Source: Methylomonas subterranea
Lineage (GTDB): Bacteria; Pseudomonadota; Gammaproteobacteria; Methylococcales; Methylomonadaceae
Direction: 5' to 3'
Assembly: GCF_024505185.1 (NCBI RefSeq)
Contig: NZ_JANIBJ010000003.1
Location: 62,001 to 126,000, forward strand
Length of the DNA stretch: 64,000 bases
Numbering within the stretch: the stretch's first letter is position 1; each line of letters begins with the position of its first letter. The notes below the pieces were generated by a model. It was not told where the DNA came from. It saw only the letters and a program-made list of their open reading frames with translations, and did no database searches. This document shows positions 1 to 8,853 of the stretch, in pieces. Both the position numbers and the translations under genes were made by a program.

Positions 1-1503
1 CGAACGCGCCATGTCGATCAGGGCTTTGACTTCCTCTTCACTGTCGTACAAGGCCTTGAGTTCGGCGCTTTCCTTCAGAGCCTTTTCCAGGGTCATGCCG
101 ATCTCGAACGGAATCAGCTTGGCCAGTCTGTCAACGAAGCCGTAGGCATGCCCCATTACCCGGCCGACGTCGCGTATTACCGCCTTGGCGGCCATCGAAC
201 CGTAAGTGATGATTTGCGAGACGTGGTCGCGGCCGTAATGGCGAGCCACGTAATCGATCACCTCGTCGCGACGCTCCATGCAAAAGTCGATATCGAAGTC
301 GGGCATGGACACCCGTTCCGGATTCAAAAAGCGCTCGAACAGCAAATCGAATTCGATAGGGTCCAGGTCGGTAATCTTCAGCGCATACGCCACCAGCGAA
401 CCGGCTCCGGATCCCCGCCCCGGCCCGACCGGAATATCGTTATTCTTGGCCCATTGGATGAAGTCGGCCACGATCATGAAATAGCCAGGAAAACCCATCT
501 GCACGATCACGTCCAGTTCGATTTCCAAGCGTTCGTCGTAGACCTTGCGGTTTTCCTCGAAACTGCCCTTGCCTACCGGCGCGTGTTGCGCCAGACGTTG
601 TTCCAGGCCTTGGCGGGAGGCATGGCGGAAATGATCGTCCAGCGTCATGCCTGCCGGCACCGGAAAATCCGGCAGATAGTTTTCGCCCAGGGTCAGTTCG
701 ACGTTACAGCGCTGGGCGATGACAACCGTGTTTTCCAGGGCTTCCGGAATGTCGGCAAACAACTCCGCCATTTCCTCGGCCGTGCGCAAATATTGTTGGT
801 TGGTGTAATTTTTCGGCCGGCGGCTATCGTCCAACACCCGGCCCTGATGGATGCATACCCGCACTTCGTGGGCATCGAAATCGGCCTTGCCGATAAAGCG
901 CACATCGTTGGTCGCCACCACCGGCAGTTCCAACGCCGTGGCCAAATCGACCGCCAACCGGATATAGCGCTCCTCGTCCGCCTTGCCCACTCGTTGCAGT
1001 TCCAGATAAAAGCAGTCGGGAAACAAATCCCGCCAATATTCGGCGCAACGCTTGGCCAGCTGGGCATTTTCCGCCAATAAGGCTTGACCGATATCGCCTT
1101 CCATGGCGCCGGACAACACGATCAGCCCCTGACGATTGTGTTCCAGCCAATCCTTTTGCAGCATCGGTATGCCTTGATGCTGGCCTTGTTGGTAGCCTTG
1201 GGATATCAACTCGGTCAAGGCCACGTAGCCGGGCTTGTTGCGGGCCAGCAGCGTCAGCCGATGCGGAGCGGCCGGCTCGTCGTCGTTGTAAATCCATACA
1301 TCGGCGCCGGCGATCGGCTTAATGCCGGCGCCTTGCGCGGCCTTATAGAACTTGACCAACGAAAACAGGTTGCTTTGCTCTGTTATCGCCGCAGCCGGGA
1401 TGGCGTAATCCGCCAGTTTCTTGACCAGGGGCTTGATTCTGACGATACCGTCGACCAGCGAAAATTCGCTATGTATCCTGAGATGTACAAAACCGGGGGT
1501 CAT
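1..1503 (-). CDS. dnaE: DNA polymerase III alpha subunit (5' part; truncated by window edge)
   Basis: This is the catalytic subunit of the replicative polymerase; about 500 of roughly 1160 residues are present. The N-terminus ([15 protein letters not shown]) is the typical start of the PHP domain. A palm-domain catalytic motif, PDFDIDF, lies near residue 400 and carries the metal-binding aspartates. The reading frame is open to base 1, so the 3' half lies outside the window. The ATG at 1503 overlaps the rnhB stop in an ATGA, which fixes the start and suggests translational coupling. In many proteobacteria dnaE closes the bamA-skp-lpx-fabZ-rnhB cluster, as it does here. Confidence 0.96.
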   Translation of the reverse strand, partial: MTPGFVHLRIHSEFSLVDGIVRIKPLVKKLADYAIPAAAITEQSNLFSLVKFYKAAQGAGIKPIAGADVWIYNDDEPAAPHRLTLLARNKPGYVALTELISQGYQQGQHQGIPMLQKDWLEHNRQGLIVLSGAMEGDIGQALLAENAQLAKRCAEYWRDLFPDCFYLELQRVGKADEERYIRLAVDLATALELPVVATNDVRFIGKADFDAHEVRVCIHQGRVLDDSRRPKNYTNQQYLRTAEEMAELFADIPEALENTVVIAQRCNVELTLGENYLPDFPVPAGMTLDDHFRHASRQGLEQRLAQHAPVGKGSFEENRKVYDERLEIELDVIVQMGFPGYFMIVADFIQWAKNNDIPVGPGRGSGAGSLVAYALKITDLDPIEFDLLFERFLNPERVSMPDFDIDFCMERRDEVIDYVARHYGRDHVSQIITYGSMAAKAVIRDVGRVMGHAYGFVDRLAKLIPFEIGMTLEKALKESAELKALYDSEEEVKALIDMARS

Positions 1504-2099
1504 ATCGAACCGAGCAATATTTTTCGAACCGGCGCAAAACTGCGTCGGTGCTGGGGCGTAACCCCGTGTTGTTGCAAGGCCGCTAAATGCTGCTGGGTCG
1601 GATAGCCTTTATGCACGGCGAAATGATAACCCGGGTAAAGCCTGTCCAGCGTCAGCATTTCTTCATCTCTCGCCACCTTGGCCAGGATGGATGCGGCTGA
1701 AATCTCGGCGACCAGCAAATCGCCCTGTACGATGGCTTGCGCAGGACAAGGCAGAATTGGCAGACGGTTGCCGTCGACTTTGGCAAACGTGGGAGCCGGC
1801 TCCAGCATGGAAAATGCGCGTTGCATGGCGACCAGAGTGGCTTGAAGGATATTGATGGTGTCGATTTCGCTGACCTCCGCCCGTCCCACAGCCCAGCAAA
1901 CGGCGGAGGTTTTGATTTTTTCGGCCAAGTCGCGGCGTTTGTTTTCGCTGAGTTTTTTGGAATCCGTCAGGCCCGCAATGGGTTTATCCGGATGCAGAAT
2001 CACGGCGGCGGCGATGACGGGCCCGACTATGCAGCCGCGACCCACCTCATCAAGACCGGCAATCAGAATGGAATTATCTAAGGATGCCGCGAGTGACAT
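1500..2099 (-). CDS. rnhB: Ribonuclease HII
   Basis: RNase HII cleaves the RNA strand of RNA-DNA hybrids and single ribonucleotides left in DNA. The 199-residue length is normal. The N-terminal LDEVGRG motif carries the first catalytic Asp-Glu pair, followed by GPVIAAAV and [11 protein letters not shown], both characteristic of type 2 RNases H. The start overlaps the end of lpxA by 26 bases and the stop overlaps the dnaE start, so it sits in a tightly packed operon. Any lipid A gene normally found between lpxA and rnhB (lpxB) is absent. Confidence 0.96.
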   Translation of the reverse strand: MSLAASLDNSILIAGLDEVGRGCIVGPVIAAAVILHPDKPIAGLTDSKKLSENKRRDLAEKIKTSAVCWAVGRAEVSEIDTINILQATLVAMQRAFSMLEPAPTFAKVDGNRLPILPCPAQAIVQGDLLVAEISAASILAKVARDEEMLTLDRLYPGYHFAVHKGYPTQQHLAALQQHGVTPQHRRSFAPVRKILLGSI

Positions 2100-2844
2100 T
2101 GCGCAGAAAACTGACCATATTGGAAAGCTCGTTGCTTTCGCCGGCCATGCCTTCCATTTCTTCGATGGCGTCTTCCAGACGCAGATTGTTTTTATACAAA
2201 ATTTTATAGGCCTGACGGATTTGCCGGATCACTTCGGGCGATTTGCCGTTGCGCTCCATGCCTACCGAATTGATGCCGTGCGGACGGGTCGGCCGGCCGC
2301 CCACCATCACAAAGGGTGGAATGTCCTGGGTAATGGCGCTGCCCATGGCGGAAAAGCTGTATTCGCCGATTTGGGTAAACTGGTGCACCAGGGTAAAACC
2401 GCCCAGAATGGCATGGTCGCCCACATGCACGTGGCCGGCTATCGAAGCGCCGTTGGCCATGATGACGTGGTCGCCGATCACGCAATCGTGAGCGACGTGG
2501 GTGTAAGCCATGAACAGGTTATCGTCGCCGACCTTGGTCAAACCCTGGTCCTGCAATGTTCCGCGGTGCATGGTGCAGAATTCGCGGATCACGTTGCGGT
2601 CGCCGACTTCCAGGCGCGTGACTTCATCGGCGTATTTTTTATCCTGCGGGTCTTCGCCGATAGAGGCGAATTGATAAATCTGGTTGTCCTTGCCGATCGA
2701 GGTCGGTCCCTTGATGACCACATGCGGGCCGATTTCGGTGCCGGCATCGATTTGCACATCCGGGCCGATGATGGAAAAAGGCCCAACCGTGACGTCTTCG
2801 GCCAGTTCGGCTTTTGGGTTGATGACCGCGCGCGAATCGATCAT
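2074..2844 (-). CDS. lpxA: Acyl-ACP:UDP-N-acetylglucosamine O-acyltransferase
   Basis: LpxA makes the first committed step of lipid A synthesis, moving a 3-hydroxyacyl chain from acyl-carrier protein to UDP-GlcNAc in the cytoplasm. The 256-residue protein begins with the left-handed beta-helix hexapeptide pattern ([20 protein letters not shown]) and contains the LVHQFTQIG stretch holding the conserved histidine region. It starts one base after the fabZ stop and runs 26 bases into rnhB. Length and motifs agree with the family; no anomaly was seen. Confidence 0.96.
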   Translation of the reverse strand: MIDSRAVINPKAELAEDVTVGPFSIIGPDVQIDAGTEIGPHVVIKGPTSIGKDNQIYQFASIGEDPQDKKYADEVTRLEVGDRNVIREFCTMHRGTLQDQGLTKVGDDNLFMAYTHVAHDCVIGDHVIMANGASIAGHVHVGDHAILGGFTLVHQFTQIGEYSFSAMGSAITQDIPPFVMVGGRPTRPHGINSVGMERNGKSPEVIRQIRQAYKILYKNNLRLEDAIEEMEGMAGESNELSNMVSFLRNVTRGILR

Positions 2845-2845
2845 A

Positions 2846-3289
2846 TTAAGCAGCCGATGCGGCGCACATGATTTGCGCGCTGGCGGCCAGTTCGCCTTCG
2901 ACCTCCGCCCGGCATTCGAACGACCAGATGTTGCGCCGATGTTTCAGATAGCGGATATCCAGCAGCAATTGATCGCCCGGTACCACCTTGCGCTTGAAGC
3001 GGGCATTGTCGATACCGGCCAGATAATAAATGGTGCCTTCGGCAATCGATTCGTCGGATTGCGAGGTCAGCAACGCGGTGGCTTGCGCCAGCGCCTCCAT
3101 GATCAATACACCGGGGAATATCGGCAAGTTCGGAAAATGGCCTTGAAAAAACGGCTCGTTGAACGTGACGTTTTTGACCCCCAACAAGCGCTCCATCGGC
3201 ACACATTCGATCACTTTATCGACCAAGAGAAACGGGTAACGATGCGGGAGTAAGGCCTGGATTTGTTGGATATCGAGTTTGGAGGTCAT
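2846..3289 (-). CDS. fabZ: 3-hydroxyacyl-ACP dehydratase FabZ
   Basis: FabZ dehydrates 3-hydroxyacyl-ACP in fatty acid elongation and so competes with LpxA for the same substrate. The 147-residue sequence has the catalytic His in LLPHRYPFLLVDKV, the hot-dog segment FNEPFFQGHFPNLPIFPGVL and the catalytic Glu in IMEALAQ. It lies between skp and lpxA in the order common to gammaproteobacteria, except that no lpxD separates it from skp. A 142-base gap with alternative hairpins precedes it. Confidence 0.96.
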   Translation of the reverse strand: MTSKLDIQQIQALLPHRYPFLLVDKVIECVPMERLLGVKNVTFNEPFFQGHFPNLPIFPGVLIMEALAQATALLTSQSDESIAEGTIYYLAGIDNARFKRKVVPGDQLLLDIRYLKHRRNIWSFECRAEVEGELAASAQIMCAASAA

Positions 3290-3328
3290 TTAGGCTGGCG
3301 GGAATTGGAACTATATTTAAGACTATTC

Positions 3329-3364
3329 GGTTAGCTTGGGTTGGCGCGAGAAGCTAACCCAAGC
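3329..3364. repeat. Two overlapping, mutually exclusive 9-bp hairpins between skp and fabZ
   Basis: In the 142-base gap, GGTTAGCTT (3329-3337) pairs with AAGCTAACC (3351-3359), while GCTTGGGTT (3334-3342) pairs with AACCCAAGC (3356-3364). The two stems share bases, so only one can form at a time. There is no T-tract, so a simple intrinsic terminator is not supported. It may shape mRNA stability or expression between skp and fabZ; that role is inference. Confidence 0.55.
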
Positions 3365-3431
3365 CATGAAATCGATCCGTATCGGCGGATATTCGCCGAA
3401 TAATTAGCTTGATTGTAGCGTAGCGTGCCGA

Positions 3432-3932
3432 TTATTGGGACAAGGTTTCCAGTTTTTGCTGCACGCGGGCCGTAACGTCGATTTCGTCGTTGGCGTAAAT
3501 CACGCCGTCGGTCAACAATAAATCGAAGGATTCTTCCTTGGCCAAGGCTCTAACCGCTTCGACGATGCGCTTTTGCAGATTGCCCAGTTCCTCGTTTCTG
3601 CGCATGTTGAAGTCTTCGCTGAATTCCTGTTGCGCGCGCATGGCGTCGCGTTTTTTATCGACGATGTCTTTTTCCAGTCTGCGACGCTCTTCTTCCCCCA
3701 TGACCGCGGCATCGCGGGTCAAACGGTCTTCCAGGGTTTTGATTTCCTTTTGTTGCGACACCAGGGCGGTATCGCGGGGTTTGAATTCTGTTTCCAACCG
3801 GGATTTGGCCTTGGCGGCTTGCGGCGCTTTTTCTAATACTTTTGCAACGTTGACGAAACCGATTTTGAGTTCCGCTTGGCTCGCGCCGGCAACCAACATC
3901 AGCATTAAAAATAACGAAATTCTATTTTTCAT
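3432..3932 (-). CDS. skp: Periplasmic chaperone Skp/OmpH
   Basis: Skp holds unfolded outer-membrane proteins in the periplasm on the way to the BAM complex. The ATG at 3932 gives 166 residues with a clear signal peptide (MKNRISLFLMLMLVAGASQA), then KIGFVNVAKVLEKAPQA, the usual OmpH N-terminus, and a long charged helical region (about residues 45-130) expected to form the tentacles. A longer in-frame start at 4130 was rejected because it would hide the signal peptide; GGAG lies 12 bases upstream of 3932. It follows bamA by 89 bases. Confidence 0.93.
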   Translation of the reverse strand: MKNRISLFLMLMLVAGASQAELKIGFVNVAKVLEKAPQAAKAKSRLETEFKPRDTALVSQQKEIKTLEDRLTRDAAVMGEEERRRLEKDIVDKKRDAMRAQQEFSEDFNMRRNEELGNLQKRIVEAVRALAKEESFDLLLTDGVIYANDEIDVTARVQQKLETLSQ

Positions 3933-4021
3933 GAGTACAACCATCTCCGGGTCAGATTTTTTGAGGGATTTTAAAGCAAAATGCTGTGCCAGATTATAAG
4001 GCATAAACGGGACGGCCCAAA

Positions 4022-6316
4022 CTAAAATCCTGAGCCGAAGGTAAACTGAAAATTTTGCACATTGTCGGTATCGCTGGCATTGAAGGGCTGGGCGACGCTG
4101 ACCGCAATGGCGCCGAACGGCGACAACCATTCGCCGGACAAACCGGCCGAATAACGCATATTACTGATCTCGAAGCCCTTGCTGACGGTACCCGCATCCA
4201 TGAAAGTGCCGATGCGAACCGACTTGACGTCGCTCAGGAAGGGCACGGGGAAAAACAGTTCCGCCTTGCCCAATATTTTACTGGAACCGCCGAACGGCCG
4301 CGGAGTCTGGCCGCTTAAGGGTCGAGGCGTATCCCTGGGGCCCAGGGTGTTGTCCCTGAAACCGCGCACCGACTGCGCGCCGCCGCCGAAATAGTTTTCG
4401 AAGAAAGGCAAATCGTTGGTGTTGCCATAGCCATCGCCGTAAGCCACTTCACCCAATATCCGAAAGGTAAAGTCGCTGGACAAGGGAAAATAGTGCTGTT
4501 GTTTATAACCGATTTTGTAATATTCCAGATCGCTGCCGGGCACCGTGGCCAAGGCGGAAAAGCGTTGCTGACCGCCGCTGGTGGCAAATACGGCCCTATT
4601 CATGGTGTCGTGGGTCCAGCCCAGTCCGGTGGACAAGGTCAAAAAGCTGTCGCCGTAGTCCCTGATAAAATCGACGACTTCCTGCGGCGAAAATTGGGTA
4701 TCGGCAATTTCGGTTTGCTTGAGGTCGACATCAAAACCCAGGTTATCGAATTCGTTGAGCGGAATGCCGAAATTGAAACCGGCGTTGGCCACGTTAGTGT
4801 TGTAGCGGGAGATATTGGCCTGATAACCCTTGCGCGCCGAGTAACCCACATCCCAACCCATGCTGACCCCGTCCAGGGTAAAATACGGGTCGCGGTAGCC
4901 CAGGTTGTAACGCGTCATGATGCTGCTGTTATTGAAGGCGAAATTGACCCGTTTGCCGGTACCGAAAATATTGTCCTGCGATACGTTGGCATTAAAGATC
5001 ACGCCCTGCACCTGTGAGTAACCGATACCGGCCTGCAGGTTGCCGGAAGCCTTTTCCTTGATCGAATAATTGACATCGATTTGGTCGGCGGCACCCACCA
5101 CCGGCGGAGTTTCCACCCCGACTTCCTCGAAATAACCCAGACGGTCCAGCCGGGTTTTGGAGCGTTCGATCTTGCTGCTGGCCGCCCAACTGGATTCCAT
5201 TTGCCGCATTTCCCGCCGCAGCACTTCATCGCGGGTCTTGGTGTTGCCTTTAAAATTGACCCGCCGCACGTACACCCGCTTGCCGGGATCGACGAAAAAC
5301 GTCATCACCACGGATTTATTCGACTCGTTGATTTCCGGCACCATGTTGACGTTGGCAAAGGTGTAACCTTCGTCGCCCAGCCGGTCTGAAATGGCCTTGG
5401 AGGTTTCGGTGGCGTTTTTGCGGGAAAAAGTTTCGCCCGGCCCGACTTTCACCAATTTGACCAGTTCCTCCGGTTCAACCACCAGTTCGCCGGAAAGTTT
5501 GACTTTTTCCAGCGTGTAAACATCGCCTTCCTTGACGTTGATGGTGATATAAATTTCCTTCTTATCGGCGGTAATATCCACCTGGGTGGATTCGATGGAA
5601 AAATTGATATAGCCCCGGTCCAGGTAATAGGAGCGCAGTTTCTCCAGATCGGCCGACAGCTTCTGTTTGGAGTATTGATCGTCCTTGGAATAAAAAGACA
5701 GGAAATTGGTGGTGCTGAGTTCGAAATCCTTTTTCAGGGCATCGTTGGTAAAAGCCCGGCTGCCGACGATATTGATTTGCTTGATTTTGGCGACCTTGCC
5801 TTCGGCAATGTCGATATGGATACCTACCCGGTTGCGGGTCAGTTCGGTGACTTCGGTTTTGATTTTCAGCCCGTATTTGCCATGGCTGAAATACTGCCGC
5901 CGCAACTCCTGTTCCACCTTGTCGAGGATTTGCTTGTTATAGACCTTGCCTTCCGCCAAACCGATCTTTTTCAAGGCCTCCGCCAAATCTTCCTTTTTGA
6001 TGTCTTTGTTGCCCTCGATGACGATCTTGGCTACCGAGGGTCGTTCCACCACATTGACAATCAGGGTGTCGCCTTCCCGTTCCAGGATGATGTCCTTGAA
6101 AAATCCGGTGTTGAATAAGGCCCTGATAGCCGAGCCCTGCTTTTCCTCGGAGAAGGTTTCACCGACGGCAACCGGCAAATAGTTAAACACCGTTCCCGCC
6201 GAAATCCTTTGCAGTCCCCTGACCTTGATATCCTCAACTACAAAACTGCCGGCATGCGCGGCTTCGCCGGCCAACAGGCCCAGCAAAAGTATTTGAAATA
6301 GTGGATTTTTCTTCAC
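4022..6316 (-). CDS. bamA: Outer membrane protein assembly factor BamA
   Basis: BamA is the central Omp85 barrel that inserts beta-barrel proteins into the outer membrane. The 764-residue protein has a signal peptide (about residues 1-22), POTRA repeats up to about residue 425 (first begins FVVEDIKVRGLQRIS), and a C-terminal barrel with the lid motif VRGFRDNTLGP. It ends in FTFGSGF, the terminal Phe expected of a barrel protein. The start is GTG at 6316; no nearby ATG fits and the Shine-Dalgarno is weak. A 204-base gap separates it from fccB upstream, so it may have its own promoter. Confidence 0.95.
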   Translation of the reverse strand: MKKNPLFQILLLGLLAGEAAHAGSFVVEDIKVRGLQRISAGTVFNYLPVAVGETFSEEKQGSAIRALFNTGFFKDIILEREGDTLIVNVVERPSVAKIVIEGNKDIKKEDLAEALKKIGLAEGKVYNKQILDKVEQELRRQYFSHGKYGLKIKTEVTELTRNRVGIHIDIAEGKVAKIKQINIVGSRAFTNDALKKDFELSTTNFLSFYSKDDQYSKQKLSADLEKLRSYYLDRGYINFSIESTQVDITADKKEIYITINVKEGDVYTLEKVKLSGELVVEPEELVKLVKVGPGETFSRKNATETSKAISDRLGDEGYTFANVNMVPEINESNKSVVMTFFVDPGKRVYVRRVNFKGNTKTRDEVLRREMRQMESSWAASSKIERSKTRLDRLGYFEEVGVETPPVVGAADQIDVNYSIKEKASGNLQAGIGYSQVQGVIFNANVSQDNIFGTGKRVNFAFNNSSIMTRYNLGYRDPYFTLDGVSMGWDVGYSARKGYQANISRYNTNVANAGFNFGIPLNEFDNLGFDVDLKQTEIADTQFSPQEVVDFIRDYGDSFLTLSTGLGWTHDTMNRAVFATSGGQQRFSALATVPGSDLEYYKIGYKQQHYFPLSSDFTFRILGEVAYGDGYGNTNDLPFFENYFGGGAQSVRGFRDNTLGPRDTPRPLSGQTPRPFGGSSKILGKAELFFPVPFLSDVKSVRIGTFMDAGTVSKGFEISNMRYSAGLSGEWLSPFGAIAVSVAQPFNASDTDNVQNFQFTFGSGF

Positions 6317-6520
6317 TCAATCAACCGGGAAAAATGAACAGCCGAGATTGTAACATGGGCTTTCCGGATTCCAGCCCCCTGAATCCGCAAATGATCGTGA
6401 AATTTGCATGAAAATTGCTTTTCTTTTTTAGTTTCAAATGTAAACGGACATTATCAAAAACATCGAAAAAGAAAATCCTCCAAGCCATTGAAAGTAAATA
6501 TTAATCCCGCCGGCAAAACC

Positions 6521-7816
6521 TCAGCCGAAGCTATCCTTGAGCAGATTACGATACACGGAGCGCGCATACCCCGCCTCAAGTTCCGCGGAACCCGATATCG
6601 CCGGACTGCTCAGTCCGCCCGCTCCCGCTACCGCTACCAGGCTTTGCGCGGCATCCAGCGCGTAGACCCCGGCGACGGATATGCCGTGCTCCGGGGTAAT
6701 CAGGCTATAACACACATTCAACCAACTTGGCGTCGGCACCTCCACTTCCCGTAACAAGCCAATTACAGCCATGGCGCAGGCCTTGGCTTCCGAATTTGCC
6801 GCAAATGCCGATTTGGGCATGGGCGAGAAATGCGCCGCGTCGCCGATCACATGGATAAACTCGTCAAACAGCGACCGGCTGGTCTTAGGCTCTACCGGAC
6901 ACCAGCCGCCGGCATCGGTCAAACCGGCCGCCACGGCCAATGTCGCCGCGGTTTGGGCGGGAATAATATTGATGACGTCGCCGCTGAAGCGATCGCCAAA
7001 ATCGCTGATGACCGTGCGACCTTGCGCATCCAGTTGGGTAATCGGGTTATCGGCCAGGGAATGCCATTCGATCAGGCCGTCGGCCTCGCCATAGCGGTAA
7101 TGCCGCCGCCAACCGGCCTCGAACAAGGCCTGTTTGGAAAAGCCGCGCTTGGGATCGAGAATGATGATTTTGCCGCGCGGATTGTGCCTGCTCAGCCAGC
7201 AGGCCATCATGCTGGCCCGTTCGTAGGGGCCGGGAGGACAGCGGTAAGGATCGGGCGGCGCCACAATCAAGACCACCCCACCCCGGCGCATGGCATGCAA
7301 CTGCCTCGCCAACAGAACGGTTTGCGGCCCGGCTTGCCAGGCATGCGGAAACAGTTCCGCCACCTCCGGCGTATAACCGGCTATCGAATCCCAATTAAAT
7401 GCAATGCCGGGAGACAGGATCAAGCGGTCATAAGCCAGCATCCGGCCGCTGGTCAGGCGCAACTGGCGCCGCTCGCGCTCGATGGACTCGACGCTGTCGG
7501 TGACCAGATCGATACCGTAATACTCGGTCAAGGTCCGGTAATCGACACTCAGCCGCAGCAAATCGGTCAAGCCGGCAAACAGCCAGTTACTGCCGGGACA
7601 GGTGATGTAGCGGGCCTTGGGCTCCACCAGGGTGATATTCAGCCCGGCATCCAGGCTTCCGAGGGTTTTGGCGGCCGTGGCGCCGCCGAATCCGCCTCCC
7701 ACCACCACGACCCGCCCGCCGGTTTTTTTGCGCGGCAAGCCGGCGCAAGCAGCCAAGCTGCCCGCGCCGCCGACGGCCAAAGCCTGTAAAAAACGCCTTC
7801 TGGACAGCTCGCACAT
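6521..7816 (-). CDS. fccB: Flavocytochrome c sulfide dehydrogenase, FAD subunit
   Basis: The flavoprotein subunit oxidises sulfide in the periplasm and passes electrons to a c-type cytochrome partner. The 431-residue protein opens with a twin-arginine signal (SRRRFLQALAVGG) that also shows a lipobox-like LAAC. Next comes a Rossmann FAD-binding motif (VVVVGGGFGGATAAKTL), and YITCPGSNW resembles the conserved active-cysteine segment of FccB. A second block, HVIGDAAHF, contacts FAD. It begins four bases after the small cytochrome gene, so the two should be co-translated. A general sulfide:quinone reductase is less likely given the cytochrome partner. Confidence 0.85.
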   Translation of the reverse strand: MCELSRRRFLQALAVGGAGSLAACAGLPRKKTGGRVVVVGGGFGGATAAKTLGSLDAGLNITLVEPKARYITCPGSNWLFAGLTDLLRLSVDYRTLTEYYGIDLVTDSVESIERERRQLRLTSGRMLAYDRLILSPGIAFNWDSIAGYTPEVAELFPHAWQAGPQTVLLARQLHAMRRGGVVLIVAPPDPYRCPPGPYERASMMACWLSRHNPRGKIIILDPKRGFSKQALFEAGWRRHYRYGEADGLIEWHSLADNPITQLDAQGRTVISDFGDRFSGDVINIIPAQTAATLAVAAGLTDAGGWCPVEPKTSRSLFDEFIHVIGDAAHFSPMPKSAFAANSEAKACAMAVIGLLREVEVPTPSWLNVCYSLITPEHGISVAGVYALDAAQSLVAVAGAGGLSSPAISGSAELEAGYARSVYRNLLKDSFG

Positions 7817-7819
7817 GTT

Positions 7820-8104
7820 TCAGCGTTGCGCCAGATAATCGGCCACGGCCCGCAACTCTTCATCGCTAAAGCCCTTGGCTATCCGGCTCATCAAGGTCGC
7901 CGGCTTTCGAAGATATTTGAAATCAAGCAGGTCTTGCCGTATTTGCGAGGCGGACAAGCCGGCCAAGGCGGGAACGTCAGCGGCCGGAGCAGACGCTTCC
8001 CGGTGACAACTCAAGCAATTCAGCGCCAGTAGCGCCGGATCGACTTCCGCATCGGCGCGGAAGCCGCAGCCAAGGCAAAGCAGCGCCAACAATAACCTCG
8101 GCAT
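7820..8104 (-). CDS. fccA: Small c-type cytochrome, probable sulfide dehydrogenase subunit
   Basis: The 94-residue protein has a signal peptide (MPRLLLALLCLGCGFRADA) and one haem-binding motif CLSCH near residue 30. A distal Met in TLMSRIAKGFSDEEL fits the sixth haem ligand of class I cytochromes. Its partner is the flavin subunit just downstream. It is short and monohaem, whereas many FccA proteins carry two haems. The ATG at 8104 was preferred over a start at 8434, which would bury the signal peptide in sequence overlapping rlmB. It lies five bases after the rlmB stop. Confidence 0.8.
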   Translation of the reverse strand: MPRLLLALLCLGCGFRADAEVDPALLALNCLSCHREASAPAADVPALAGLSASQIRQDLLDFKYLRKPATLMSRIAKGFSDEELRAVADYLAQR

Positions 8105-8109
8105 CGGGT

Positions 8110-8853
8110 TTATCCGGCATGTTTTTGCCGGAATACCTCGTACATCATCACCCCGGCGGCTACCGACACATTCAGGCTCTCCACCTGGCCGACCATCGGA
8201 ATTTTTACCAGGAAATCGCAATGTTGGCGGGTCAAGTGCCGCATGCCGCAGCCTTCCGCGCCCATCACCATGGCCAGCGGCATGTCCAGCCGCATCTGGT
8301 AAAGCGTTTGCTCGGCTTCGCCGGCTGCGCCCATGATCCAGATATTCTGTTCTTTCAGCCAACGCAGCACCCTGGCCAAATTGGTTACCTGATACACCGG
8401 CACCGTCTCCGCCGCGCCGCTGGCCACCTTGCAAACCGTGGGGGTAATCCCGGCGGCGTTGTCCTTGGTGACGATGATACCGTGCGCGCCCACGGCATCC
8501 GCCGTGCGCAAACAGGCTCCCAAATTATGCGGGTCCTGCACCTGATCCAACACCAGATAAAACGCATTTTCCGTTAAGGCCGCCACGGCCTGTTTCAATT
8601 GATCTTCGCCGCGCATGGCCGGCAGTTCCACCGCCACCACGATGCCTTGGTGGTTTTTACCGTCCGCCATGCGCTCGAGCTTTTTGCGTTCGGTTTTCTC
8701 CGGTTGGATACCCAAGGCCGAAAGATCGCCCACCAGCTGTTTGAGGCGCGCATCCTGCCGCTGTTGATCCACCCAGGCGCGGGTGATTTTTTGCGGCGAA
8801 TAGTCCAGCGCCGCCTGCACGGCATGAATGCCGAATAATTGGGTCGAGCTCAT
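8110..8853 (-). CDS. rlmB: 23S rRNA (guanosine(2251)-2'-O)-methyltransferase
   Basis: RlmB is a SpoU-class (SPOUT) enzyme that 2'-O-methylates G2251 in the peptidyl-transferase P loop. The 247-residue protein shows an N-terminal substrate-binding domain and the three SpoU motifs: DQVQDPHNLGACLRTADA with the conserved Asn-Leu-Gly, VMGAEGCGM, and IPMVGQVESLNVSVAAGVM at the trefoil knot. Its ATG overlaps the rnr stop by four bases (ATGA). The rnr-rlmB pair is conserved in gammaproteobacteria. Confidence 0.96.
   Translation of the reverse strand: MSSTQLFGIHAVQAALDYSPQKITRAWVDQQRQDARLKQLVGDLSALGIQPEKTERKKLERMADGKNHQGIVVAVELPAMRGEDQLKQAVAALTENAFYLVLDQVQDPHNLGACLRTADAVGAHGIIVTKDNAAGITPTVCKVASGAAETVPVYQVTNLARVLRWLKEQNIWIMGAAGEAEQTLYQMRLDMPLAMVMGAEGCGMRHLTRQHCDFLVKIPMVGQVESLNVSVAAGVMMYEVFRQKHAG

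Noticed and set aside
148-1080. Long plus-strand open frame opposite dnaE
   Set aside because: It is a shadow of the GC-rich dnaE coding strand; the minus-strand frame has the PHP and PDFDIDF motifs and this one has no recognisable similarity.
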